Shown here: positions 43,646-52,343 of the stretch, one piece after another
Position numbering within the stretch: position 1 is the stretch's first letter
Layout: each line of letters starts with the position of its first letter
Source: Haloarcula rubra
GTDB lineage: Archaea > Halobacteriota > Halobacteria > Halobacteriales > Haloarculaceae
Assembly: GCF_019599465.1 (NCBI RefSeq)
Contig: NZ_RKLR01000010.1
Span: 1-64,000, forward strand
Reading direction: 5' to 3'
DNA length: 64,000 nt
The notes under the pieces: generated by a model
Databases searched by the model: none
The model's input: the letters and a program-made list of their open reading frames with translations, nothing else
What the model was told of the DNA's origin: nothing
Translations under genes and position numbers: made by a program

Positions 43646-44470
43646 TTAGTTCCGGAGTCGCTGGATTCGCTTCTCCGTGGGCGGATGCGTCGAAAACAGT
43701 CGTTCGAACATCCCCTTGTCGGCGTTGAAGATACAGAGGGCGTTCATGCTGTCCTCTACAGTCGACTCACGACCCTCCGCACCACGAGAGATTTTTTCGA
43801 GGGCGCGGGCCAGTGGCTCCCCAGTTCCGATGGCTTGCCTAGCGTCTGCATCAGCGACGTACTCACGGTACCGTGAGATGGCGAGAACAAACACCATCAC
43901 GAGCGCGTTTGCCACCGAGGAGGCAACCATCGCCAAAATCCACGACCCGATGTTACGCTCACCGCCAAACAGCACCGCGAAATACGCGACGTAGCCCACT
44001 AGCATCCCGATAGACTGCCCGATGACCATGGTAATCACGTCCCGGTTTTTGATGTGAGCCAGTTCGTGAGCGACCACACCTTCGAGTTCGTCGTCGTCTA
44101 ACAGTTGCATCAACTCAGTCGAGACGACGACGACTCCGGCACCTTTCCGCCCGACAGCAAAGGCGTTGGGGACGCCCATATCCATCGTCATGAGCCGGGG
44201 TTCGTCGATACCCATATCGCGGCAGAGCCGCCGGACCATCTGGTGGACGTAGCCAAACCGCTGGTCGTCGGGCATATCCTTGGCTTTCCGGAGCGCCAGC
44301 CACTTCCCGAGTTTGTACTGGATAGCCGGAACGACGAGAATACCGACCAGTAATACCGGTATCAGTGGCAGTCCCAAAAGTACCGACAGCGCAGTCCCGG
44401 CGAAGATATAGAACGCGAACAGGATTGCACCAACGACGAGCATCCGTAGTTGCAGGCCAAAATCTGTCAT
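43646..44470 (-). CDS. htpX: HtpX-type membrane zinc metalloprotease (M48)
   Basis: 274 residues. Two N-terminal membrane helices (residues ~8-30 and 33-55) are followed by the protease domain with the zinc motif HELAHIKNRD (HExxH near 143) and the third ligand Glu in SRYREYVADADARQ, with further hydrophobic segments between. MGVPNAFAVGRKGAGVVVVS is typical of HtpX. The protease removes damaged membrane proteins. The ATG at 44470 (MTDFGLQLRM) was chosen because a GTTTTACC box lies 23-30 nt upstream; an in-frame ATG at 44530 would add 20 residues. Ends with the family tail STHPPTEKRIQRLR. Confidence 0.92.
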   Translation of the reverse strand: MTDFGLQLRMLVVGAILFAFYIFAGTALSVLLGLPLIPVLLVGILVVPAIQYKLGKWLALRKAKDMPDDQRFGYVHQMVRRLCRDMGIDEPRLMTMDMGVPNAFAVGRKGAGVVVVSTELMQLLDDDELEGVVAHELAHIKNRDVITMVIGQSIGMLVGYVAYFAVLFGGERNIGSWILAMVASSVANALVMVFVLAISRYREYVADADARQAIGTGEPLARALEKISRGAEGRESTVEDSMNALCIFNADKGMFERLFSTHPPTEKRIQRLRN

Positions 44471-45068
44471 GGGGGTTTCTACTATGTCTGTCGGTAAAAC
44501 CCCCTTGAACCAGTCTCGCGGCCAGTCCATTGACCCGAGAGGGTTATTCAGAGCATCGTAGACCAGGTGTCAAAAACACAGCAGACGGTCAGCACGGAGC
44601 GCGCATTCATTACGTCATCGCGATGACTCTGGCCCTCTGTCTGTTGCTCCGATTGCTGAAAGACGCTGATGGACTCTGAGCAGTCGATCGACTTATCGAG
44701 TGATTCGGGGTCCCGCTGCTTTGCGAAAATGGTGACTGATACTCGCACTGTATGCAGCAGCGACTCTTCCACCCGCAGAACGTCTATCAGGACCAGTGTG
44801 ACCGATACAGAGAATGGATACGGCAGCGGCTCACCGAGCTACCGGGGTGCTGTCAGGAGTCGGATGCCGACAACGGGGACGTCTGTACACGAGTGGAGCG
44901 GCCGCCTGCGTGACGGCGAGGCTGAAGCGGTCCTACTCGGTGATGTCGGTCCTCTCCGGCAGTTCGGGGCCGACGACCGCGGTTCGCAGGTCTACAACGC
45001 TCTGTCTAAGTCGACGAGAACTACCCTTTCAGGCGGGCGCCGACGACGGAGAGGTGGAACGGACGGGA
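44471..45068. other. Intergenic stretch with recurring short motif
   Basis: 598 nt between htpX and the acyl-CoA synthetase. No convincing gene. Contains the htpX TATA-like box (44493-44500) and, at 44733-44759, a GTGACTGATACTCGCACTGT segment continuing into ATGCAGCA, similar to 43366-43382 and 48774-48800. Possibly debris of a mobile element. Confidence 0.4.
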
Positions 45069-46649
45069 TCACCCGGCAGGGTCGGCGTGGGATTCCCGGA
45101 GTTCGACCTTGCGGATTTTGCCAGTGGATGTTTCGGGGAGGTCCTCGACGAACTCGACGACGGTCGGACACTTGAAGTGCGCGAGGTTGTCGCGGGCGAA
45201 CTCGATGACCCCGTCCTCGGAGAGGTCGGCGCCAGCGGCGGGCACGACGATCGCTTTGGGCGTCTCGCCCCATTTCTCGTGGGGGACGCCGATCACGGCG
45301 ACGCGCTCGATGTCGGGGTGGTTATAGAGGGCGTCTTCGACCTCGACGCTAGAGATGTTCTCGCCGCCGCTGATGATAACGTCCTTCTTGCGGTCCTTGA
45401 TCGAGATCATCCCGCGCTCGTCGATAGTGGCGAAGTCGCCGGTATGGAACCACCCGTCGACCCGGTCGGTGAAGGCCTCCCGGGTTCGCTCGGGTTTGTT
45501 CCAGTAGCGGTCCATGACCTGGTTGCCGCGGACGATTATCTCACCCATCGTCTCGTCGTCGGGCGGGACGTCATCGCCGTCCTCGTCGACGACGCGCAGC
45601 TCGGTCCCGAGCATGGCGTGGCCCTGTCTGGTCTTGATGGCGAGGCGACCCTCACTCTCGATTCGACGCGGCGAGTTGCTCGTCGTGATGAGCGGGCCGG
45701 TCTCGGTCAGCCCGTAGACGTGGAGGATGTTCCAGCCGAGTTCGTCCTCGACGGTCCGGATGGTGGCCTCGGGCGGCGGGCTGGCGGCGGTCGCGATCCT
45801 GACCGGCTTGTCACCGGTCGCCGGGACATCGTGGTCCTGGTAGTGGTCGACCATCGAGTTGAGAACCGTCGGCGCGCCACAGAGGTAGGTCACGTCGTGG
45901 GCCTGGATGCGCTCGAAGGCGCCCGCTGCGTCGAAGTGGCGCTGGCAGACGTGCGTCCCGCCGACGCCAGTGACGACGTAGGGGTAACCCCACCCGTTGA
46001 CGTGGAACATCGGGAGCGTCCAGAGGTAGGCGTCGTCGTCGGTGACCTCGGTGTGGTGCGCGGTGATCAGCGCGTGCCAGTGTTCGGTGCGGTGGGTTCG
46101 GACCACGCCCTTCGGCTCGCCGGTCGTCCCGCTCGTGTAGTTGATCGTCGCGGGGTCGTCCTCGGAGATGTCGGGGCGCTCTGCCTCGTCGGGGTCAGCC
46201 GCTGCAAGGAGCGATTCGTAGTCGCGCCAGTCGCCGTCGACGCGGTCGGCCGGGTTGGCGACGAACGTCGTGGCGGGGACCTGGTCGCGGACCGCCTCGA
46301 TCTTCTCGGCGTACTCGTAGTCGGCGACGACCGCCTGGGCCCCACAGTCGTCGAGAATGTACTCGTAGTCCTCGGCGATAAGCCGATAGTTGAGCGGAAC
46401 CGAGATGGCCCCGAGGACGTTGATCGCGTACAGCGTCTCCAGAAACCAGTGTGTGTTCGGTGAGAGTAGTGCCACGCGGTCGCCCGCCTCGATGCCGAGA
46501 TGCGCGAGCGCCGCCGCTGCGCGGTCGACCCGCTCGCCGAACTCGGCGTACGTGTACTCCGTGCCGTCGTGGGCAATCACGCCAACGGCGTCTCCGTAGA
46601 CATCGACCCCTCTGTCGAGGAAGTCGAGCGTCGTCATCGGTCGGTGCAT
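45069..46649 (-). CDS. Acyl-CoA synthetase (AMP-forming, fatty-acid CoA ligase type)
   Basis: 526 residues of the ANL superfamily; it activates a carboxylic acid to acyl-AMP and then acyl-CoA. Motifs are the P-loop-like INYTSGTTGEPKGVVRTHR near 169-187, MFHVNGWGYP, the adenylate motif HVYGLTETGPL near 318, GWFHTGDFATIDERGMISIKD with the hinge Asp, and the C-terminal catalytic Lys in ETSTGKIRKVELRE. The size and the MFHVNGW element match medium/long-chain acyl-CoA ligases. The ATG at 46649 has a TTTACGTCAT box 21-30 nt upstream. It diverges from a thiolase/DUF35 operon, so the two units probably belong to one acyl-CoA degradation or synthesis route. Confidence 0.92.
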   Translation of the reverse strand: MHRPMTTLDFLDRGVDVYGDAVGVIAHDGTEYTYAEFGERVDRAAAALAHLGIEAGDRVALLSPNTHWFLETLYAINVLGAISVPLNYRLIAEDYEYILDDCGAQAVVADYEYAEKIEAVRDQVPATTFVANPADRVDGDWRDYESLLAAADPDEAERPDISEDDPATINYTSGTTGEPKGVVRTHRTEHWHALITAHHTEVTDDDAYLWTLPMFHVNGWGYPYVVTGVGGTHVCQRHFDAAGAFERIQAHDVTYLCGAPTVLNSMVDHYQDHDVPATGDKPVRIATAASPPPEATIRTVEDELGWNILHVYGLTETGPLITTSNSPRRIESEGRLAIKTRQGHAMLGTELRVVDEDGDDVPPDDETMGEIIVRGNQVMDRYWNKPERTREAFTDRVDGWFHTGDFATIDERGMISIKDRKKDVIISGGENISSVEVEDALYNHPDIERVAVIGVPHEKWGETPKAIVVPAAGADLSEDGVIEFARDNLAHFKCPTVVEFVEDLPETSTGKIRKVELRESHADPAG

Positions 46650-46928
46650 GGTGTGTCAAGACGTGACGGTATGACGTAAAGGTCTTTCTCCCGGACGACG
46701 CGAACACGCGACCTCCACGGGCGGTAAAGGGCGTTTCTGGGGTTCCTAAGCCCTTAGGGGCTGATCCAGACACTGCACATTCAGCACGGGCCTATATGAA
46801 TAGGTCCCAATGTGGTAGGCCCCGACACACTCCAGAGACTGATGTCAAAATGGCATTTCCATCTAATGTTGTGGTTCAGGCGCGCACTGTCCAAACCATT
46901 ATTATCATTAGTTGAGGATTCCCAGACG

Positions 46929-48095
46929 ATGTCCACAGCTCATCTCATCGCGGTCGGGTCCTCTCCGCTGGGCAAGACAGACCTGCCTGGCCGGGATTTA
47001 TTCTCGAAAGCACTGGCCGAGGCCTTCGAGGACCTGCCCGATCCAGCCGACGTCGTCGACGCGCTGTACGTCGGCGCCCAGTCCGAACGGTACGAGAATC
47101 AGATCATGCAGGGTACGCTCATGGCCGAATGGGCCGGACTGCGGAACGTCCCCGCAGAGCGTGTCGAGGCGTGTGCAGCCGCTGGTGCGCTCGCGCTCAA
47201 GAACGCAGTCCGGGACGTTCGGGCGGGCGTCCACGACGCGGTGCTGGCCTGTGGCGTCGAGAAGATGACCGCCGGCGGGACCGAAGGTGCCACGAACGCG
47301 CTCGGTGCCGCCTTCGAGCGGGCCTTAGAACAGCGGTCCGGAATCACCGCGCCCGCCACGTACGCCCTGCTCGCGCGGCGGTACCTCCACGAAACCGACG
47401 CGACGGAACGGGACTTAGGCAGGATCGCCGTGAAGAACCACGGGAACGCGGCGGCCAACCCACGGGCGATGTTCCAGCAAGCAGTCGACATCGAGACTGT
47501 CATGGACGCTCCCGAAGTCGCTCCCCCACTGAAACTGTACGACTGTGCGCCGGTTACCGACGGAGCCGCCGCCATCGTCGTCGCAAACGACGAGGTCGCG
47601 GCCGACCTACAGGGCCGTCCCGATACGATCCGCGTGGCCGGCGTCGGATCGGCAGCCAACAACCTCGCCGTCGCGGAGCGCGACCTGACGTTCGTCGAGG
47701 GGGCGAACGTCGCTGCCTCCACCGCCTACGAGGACGCCGGCGTGGGCGCCGCAGATATCGACGTCGCGGAAGTCCACGACGCCTTCACCGTCTGTGAGGC
47801 ACTGCTGGCCGAGGCCGCCGAGTTCGCTCCCAAAGGTCGCGGAATCGAGACCGTAGAGGTGCCTGGGGACCGGTCAGCGGGCTGGACCGACGTCCAGATC
47901 AACACCAGCGGCGGACTGAAGGCCCGTGGACACCCTATCGGGGCGACCGGGCTGTTGCAGGCCGTCGAAGCCTACGAACAACTCACTGGACGAGCCGGTG
48001 AACGGCAAGTGGCCGACGCCGACACTGCGCTGCTCATCAACGAAGGTGGCGTCGCGGACGCTCATACCGTGGCCACCGTCCTGACTGCACAATGA
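46929..48095 (+). CDS. Thiolase (acetyl-CoA C-acyltransferase, SCP-x-like)
   Basis: 388 residues. The nucleophile Cys is in RVEACAAAGALALKNAVRD (near 80), the HDAFT active-site His is in VAEVHDAFTVCEALL, and the C-terminal INTSGGLKARGHPIGATG gives the GHPxGATG motif. This is the archaeal SCP-x/acetoacetyl-CoA thiolase type, which condenses or cleaves acyl-CoA. Such thiolases usually pair with a DUF35 OB-fold/zinc-ribbon protein, and one follows with an ATGA overlap, so the complex is very likely. An AT-rich TTATTATCATTAG box about 20-32 nt upstream supports the ATG at 46929. Confidence 0.92.
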   Translation: MSTAHLIAVGSSPLGKTDLPGRDLFSKALAEAFEDLPDPADVVDALYVGAQSERYENQIMQGTLMAEWAGLRNVPAERVEACAAAGALALKNAVRDVRAGVHDAVLACGVEKMTAGGTEGATNALGAAFERALEQRSGITAPATYALLARRYLHETDATERDLGRIAVKNHGNAAANPRAMFQQAVDIETVMDAPEVAPPLKLYDCAPVTDGAAAIVVANDEVAADLQGRPDTIRVAGVGSAANNLAVAERDLTFVEGANVAASTAYEDAGVGAADIDVAEVHDAFTVCEALLAEAAEFAPKGRGIETVEVPGDRSAGWTDVQINTSGGLKARGHPIGATGLLQAVEAYEQLTGRAGERQVADADTALLINEGGVADAHTVATVLTAQ

Positions 48096-48586
48096 CCGAC
48101 GATAGTGACTCACCGATGACAGACACCGAAAACACGACGACGGGACCGCTCGCACCGGAAGACATCACTGCCGACTCGGCGTTCACGCTCCCGGGCTTCT
48201 TCGACGCGTTATCTGAGGGCCGATTGTTGGCCGCCCGCTGTACCGAGTGTGATACACATATGCTCCCGCCTCGCCCCGCCTGTTACGGCTGTGGCAGCCG
48301 AGCAGTTACACTATCGGAACAGCCCCGAACCGGCGAGGTAATCTCGTACACGTCGGTCAACCGACCCCCGTCTGCGTTCGAACACTTAGCGCCGATCACC
48401 GTTGCAGTGGTCGAACTCGACTCATCGGCTCGGCTTACGGGTCGCGTTGCCGCTCCGCTTGATGACGTCAGTATAGGCGACCGCGTCGAACTCAGAGTCA
48501 GAGATCCCGAGACAGTCGATATCGATCCGGACTTCGACCTGTCCTACGAGGAGGAGTGGCCGATTCACGTCTTCGAACTGATGTGA
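48092..48586 (+). CDS. Zn-ribbon/OB-fold (DUF35) thiolase partner
   Basis: 164 residues. The rubredoxin-like zinc knuckle is ARCTECDTHMLPPRPACYGC near 49-68 (two CxxC pairs), followed by an OB fold (GEVISYTSVNRPPSAFEHLA, ITVAVVELDSSARLTGRVA, VSIGDRVELRV). Proteins of this family bind CoA and form a channeling complex with an archaeal thiolase (and HMG-CoA synthase). It overlaps the thiolase gene by 4 nt. An N-terminal ~30-residue acidic extension precedes the domain; a second ATG nine codons in (48116) is an alternative start. Confidence 0.92.
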   Translation: MTDDSDSPMTDTENTTTGPLAPEDITADSAFTLPGFFDALSEGRLLAARCTECDTHMLPPRPACYGCGSRAVTLSEQPRTGEVISYTSVNRPPSAFEHLAPITVAVVELDSSARLTGRVAAPLDDVSIGDRVELRVRDPETVDIDPDFDLSYEEEWPIHVFELM

Positions 48587-49032
48587 ACGGCCAGACACTG
48601 TCGACGTCCTTTTCGGATGAACTCGTGACCTGGTCGACTGGAGCCATACCGTCCAGAACTGATATATGGCGTCACTGGCCGCGGCGACAAGTGGGACCAC
48701 GTCGCTGAACACACAAGCCGCTAGTTTCTCTGGACAGGGCAACCCAATGGCGACGACGAAGTGAGTGGCAGGAATTGATACGCGCGGTGTATACAGCATA
48801 CGCCACTCAGAGAAGAGCAATCACCAATTGAGGCACTATCATCAGTTCTGTTAGTGAGACCGCCACCAGTTTAGAGCTAATCTCAGGTTCTGTCATAAAC
48901 TCCGTACTCAATACAGAGGATGTACGCTGCACAGGGATTGTGTTCCTTTCATATCGAAGTCACTGAACCACTGCCCAGTATGGGTGGGGGAGAGACCAAC
49001 AACAGTTAGGTTCCATCCCTCAACAATGTAGG
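48587..49032. other. Intergenic stretch with third copy of a recurring motif
   Basis: 446 nt with no recognised gene. GAATTGATACGCGCGGTGTA followed by TACAGCATACG at 48772-48802 resembles segments near 43370 and 44745. Nothing else seen. Confidence 0.4.
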
Positions 49033-49035
49033 ATG

Positions 49036-49884
49036 ATGCAGTTCGTTCGATACACCACTGGTAGTGCCGCACAGTGGGGGGTTCGTCGTGACGACGAAAT
49101 CGTCCCGCTAACTGGTCTCCGTGAAGACGTTTCGTACCAACAACTGACCGATGCGGGGTTCCTTCGTATCGTCGAGGATGCCGTTGATGCGATGGCGGAC
49201 CGTTCGATTCCATCGTCGGAAGCAAAGCTCCTCGCACCGGTCCCTAGACCAGGGAAGATGATTTGTGTCGGTCTGAACTACCACGACCACGCAGAAGAAC
49301 AAGACGAGGAGGTCCCCGAACGTCCGTTGCTGTTCGGAAAAGCTGGGACCGCTGTTACCAATCCCGGCGATCCCATCGTTCATCCCTCGGAACTCGACGA
49401 GGTCGACTACGAGGTCGAACTCGGCGTCGTAATTGGACGGACTGCCAAGGATGTCAGCGCGGAGGACGCACGCGACTACATCGCTGGGTACACCGCAATC
49501 AACGATGTCAGCGGCAGAGACGCACAGTTCGACGACGGACAGTTCTTCCGCGGGAAGAGTTACGACACGTTCGCCCCGATGGGTCCAGCGCTAGTTCCTG
49601 ACGACCGTCTAGATCCATCTTCCCTAGACGTCGCTTGCCGGGTCAACGGCGACACCAAGCAGTCTTCCAACACCGAGGAGTTCATCTTCGGCGTCGCTGA
49701 GGTTGTCGAATACATCAGTGGGATCACCACCCTTCGCCCCGGCGACGTCATCTCGACTGGTACGCCTGGTGGGGTCGGTATCTTCCGCGACCCGCCCGAA
49801 CTGCTCGAACCCGGTGACACTGTCGACGTCGAGATAGAAGGGATCGGGACACTGACTAACCACGTTGTCGCCGATCGAGACTAA
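49036..49884 (+). CDS. Fumarylacetoacetate hydrolase family protein
   Basis: 282 residues. The small N-terminal domain is followed by the FAH beta-roll: KMICVGLNYHDHAEE (catalytic His), PLLFGKAGTAVTNPGDPIVHP, VDYEVELGVVIGRTAKDVS with the metal-binding Glu pair, AGYTAINDVSGRDAQF, FFRGKSYDTFAPMGPALVP with Asp/Lys, and VISTGTPGGVGIF near the end. Family members hydrolyse or decarboxylate 2-oxo/diketo acids (acylpyruvase, 2-hydroxyhepta-diene-dioate isomerase, 2-keto-3-deoxy acid dehydratase). It might handle oxo acids from the catabolic island, but lies 12 kb away. ATG at 49033 or 49036. Confidence 0.9.
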   Translation: MQFVRYTTGSAAQWGVRRDDEIVPLTGLREDVSYQQLTDAGFLRIVEDAVDAMADRSIPSSEAKLLAPVPRPGKMICVGLNYHDHAEEQDEEVPERPLLFGKAGTAVTNPGDPIVHPSELDEVDYEVELGVVIGRTAKDVSAEDARDYIAGYTAINDVSGRDAQFDDGQFFRGKSYDTFAPMGPALVPDDRLDPSSLDVACRVNGDTKQSSNTEEFIFGVAEVVEYISGITTLRPGDVISTGTPGGVGIFRDPPELLEPGDTVDVEIEGIGTLTNHVVADRD

Positions 49885-50148
49885 CGGCAGCATACGACCG
49901 AATCAATTTGTAGGTCGCGATTGATATCAGCAGTCGCCGACTGATGACCAGTTTATTATCTACTATCAGTATATGTTAATATTGCATTCTTAGTAGTATA
50001 TATGGTTAGAACCTGATATCAGCCTCTAAATATCCCCACATGAAATGAACTTCATTTCTGAAAGAGATCTTCAGTCTAAAACTCGGCAATATAAACATAG
50101 TCAGCCCAAAAACCTATGCAACTAGTGCCGATATAGGTTTCCTAAACA
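49885..50148. other. AT-rich spacer at the start of the accessory island
   Basis: 264 nt, strongly AT-rich (49960-50130), with many TATA-like runs and no gene. It marks a composition change between the core-like genes to the left and the accessory genes to the right. Confidence 0.45.
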
Positions 50149-50352
50149 TTATTGCTGAGATTGGTTTCGGGCGACATCAATCGCGTTGTCGATCGGCCCG
50201 ATTTCTGTGAATCGGTCGTCAAAAGAATGCTCGTCGGCATGTTCCGCGAGGAGATCGGCATAGACCTCTGCTTCCTCATCATCCTCGATGTCGCGGAGGA
50301 GGTCAGCGATACGACGAGCGTCGCGGGCGGCCAGCAGGATTTGCTCGGCCAT
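50149..50352 (-). CDS. Small acidic helical protein of unknown function
   Basis: 67 residues, MAEQILLAARDARRIADLLR at the start, highly acidic middle (DIEDDEEAEVYADLLAEHAD) and Gln-rich end. Predicted as two helices. A CGTAGGGCTGAGATAA region precedes it, with ATTTATCG-like box about 27 nt upstream. Small proteins of this type in haloarchaea are often antitoxin-like or regulatory, but no motif proves this here. Confidence 0.55.
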   Translation of the reverse strand: MAEQILLAARDARRIADLLRDIEDDEEAEVYADLLAEHADEHSFDDRFTEIGPIDNAIDVARNQSQQ

Positions 50353-50537
50353 ACACTGTTATCTCAGCCCTACGATAAATATCTTCTATAGCTCAGACCG
50401 TATCGAAACGTCCAATATCTTCTGCTATCCCGATTGAAGCCTCACACTTCTCGAAAACATATCTAATATCTACTATTATTTGAGTAACGTAAGTTATCTA
50501 CTAAAATTATTAACATTTCGGGCGTCGTTCTGCAGTT
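50353..50537. other. AT-rich promoter region of the HNH/NurA operon
   Basis: 185 nt with divergent promoters. ATTATTAACA near 50507-50516 lies 22-31 nt before the GTG at 50538 and is the probable TATA element of the operon. Confidence 0.4.
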
Positions 50538-52343
50538 GTGAAAGCGCCCTACACCCGTATCGACGACAGAACCAGCCTCAACGCAATCTTCGACGAAGTA
50601 GACTGGGAACTTGGGTCGAATCTTGCGGTCAAAAAGCCGATGGCGAATGTGCTGACGCTTCAGTCTGCGCCCCCTACTGTAGAAGGTCGATCAATCACGG
50701 GGACAGCAGATAGCCCGTTCATCTGCGCAGCTGAATTCTCTCAGTCTCATCACTGGCCGACGGCCGGCGTCTGGGAGGTTCTCGATGCAGAGACAGCCAC
50801 GCTTTGGTTGGTCGACGGCCGGACGATCCGTGACTGGCCGTGGGCGGTGTATAGCGCCGTTACCGACACGGTGGCAGAAACGGTTGGATTATCGGGAGAC
50901 CGTGTCAGCACACTCCTCAGCAGTACGGCAGCCCGGTTAACAGAGAAAATGCTGGATCGTGGGCCAATTCGACAACCGTCTGACTATCGCGAACACTATC
51001 ACCGACATGGCTATCGGTGGACGGTCGACAGGGTCGACCGTCGAAGTCTCGAATCGTTTATTCGGTGGAACTTCCTCAACCATCCCCAACGACGAGATAA
51101 CGAGGCCCAGACTCTCGAGTGCATAATCACCGGGCTCCGGTACATGGCGACCCAACTTCGGGCTGAAGCAGATATCGTCGAACATCTGGACAGACCATCT
51201 GATGAGCGGCCCCGGCTCAGTCGACAGCCGTTCATTCGGATCGCGTATCCGACCGACACACATCGGCGCGAAACGAACGTTGCAGTCCGATCCCACACTG
51301 ACCTGCAGGCAACAAAATTGAATCCTATCGAGACAGATGTTGCCACGGCTATCGAAGGCGTCGAGTCAGCCCACGACCTCGATATCGTCCACTCACCAGT
51401 CGAGGTCTGTTCACAGCCGGCTGAGGTAATCGACGCTGGGAAGGCATCCGATATTGCGCCCGTTCGGGTGGGGGCAGACCGATGGGAACGTGCCCACCCA
51501 ACCGAACTGGAAGCGCACTCGCGGACGACGAGCGACGCTGTTCGGCGTTTCATCATCACCCGGCTCGGACTCGATCCGAACGAGTCGCAGTTCGAGCGCG
51601 TGTTCATACACTTAGTGCAGTACCTCCGTGAGGTAGGCGGGCTCCAACCGAGAGCACCGAGTTGTGCCGCTAGTCAGCAACTGCGAACGCTCACTGGGTC
51701 TACCGACCTGCCTCTGCCGCTTCTCCACTGGTGTGCTGTGACGGGGTTGTTCGGAATTCCGACCTTCGAGACGCCCGACCTGTTCACCGCGTTGCCGTAC
51801 AGTCACACCCTGTCCGCTGCTGCAGAACGCCTGCACCGCCATCATTCGACTGTTCGAAATCTCTGTCGTGGCTGTGGGACGTACTTCGACGTCGATCCGG
51901 AGTCGCCAAGGTGGACCTGTGAACGCTGTTCACCCGAAGTGAGTCCAACGCTGGAGCGGACGGAACTATCGGCGTTCGAGGCGGATCAGGAATCACACTG
52001 TTACATCTGTCTCTCGCCAGTTGCTACTGGTCAACTCCAACGGCATCACATAATCCCACGAGACGTCTTCGAGGATGACCGTGTCAGGGATAGACCAGTC
52101 AATACGGTCACCGTCCACGCTGCCAAGTGCCCCGGGCATCCACACGCAATCTCCCATCAAACATTGGATGCGGATATCGACAGAGCGTGGAACCACCAAC
52201 TAGTCGAACACGAACCAGCACGCTGGTTCAATCTCACACATCTTGCCTGGGTACTCCACGAACTCGGCGACCAGATGGCCCCACCGACTCGTCAGCGAGT
52301 GATCGAACTTATCTACCGAATGTGGACCGAACAGTTCGAATGA
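50538..52343 (+). CDS. Large protein with zinc ribbon and HNH-type nuclease-like motif
   Basis: 601 residues, GTG start supported by a promoter box. The N-terminal ~430 residues match nothing I recognise. They include SHHWPTAGVWEVLDAETATL, LWLVDGRTIRDWPWAVYSAV and a His-rich EHYHRHGYRW. Near 444-466 is a zinc ribbon (CRGCGTY ... WTCERC). Near 490-525 a further CYICLSP with QLQRHHIIPRDVFEDD and NTVTVHAAKCPGHPH has the His-His/Asn/Cys-His order of HNH endonucleases. The stop overlaps the next gene's start (ATGA), tightly coupling it to a NurA-family nuclease. A DNA-processing or defence role is inferred. The N-terminal part may be a new domain. Confidence 0.75.
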   Translation: MKAPYTRIDDRTSLNAIFDEVDWELGSNLAVKKPMANVLTLQSAPPTVEGRSITGTADSPFICAAEFSQSHHWPTAGVWEVLDAETATLWLVDGRTIRDWPWAVYSAVTDTVAETVGLSGDRVSTLLSSTAARLTEKMLDRGPIRQPSDYREHYHRHGYRWTVDRVDRRSLESFIRWNFLNHPQRRDNEAQTLECIITGLRYMATQLRAEADIVEHLDRPSDERPRLSRQPFIRIAYPTDTHRRETNVAVRSHTDLQATKLNPIETDVATAIEGVESAHDLDIVHSPVEVCSQPAEVIDAGKASDIAPVRVGADRWERAHPTELEAHSRTTSDAVRRFIITRLGLDPNESQFERVFIHLVQYLREVGGLQPRAPSCAASQQLRTLTGSTDLPLPLLHWCAVTGLFGIPTFETPDLFTALPYSHTLSAAAERLHRHHSTVRNLCRGCGTYFDVDPESPRWTCERCSPEVSPTLERTELSAFEADQESHCYICLSPVATGQLQRHHIIPRDVFEDDRVRDRPVNTVTVHAAKCPGHPHAISHQTLDADIDRAWNHQLVEHEPARWFNLTHLAWVLHELGDQMAPPTRQRVIELIYRMWTEQFE

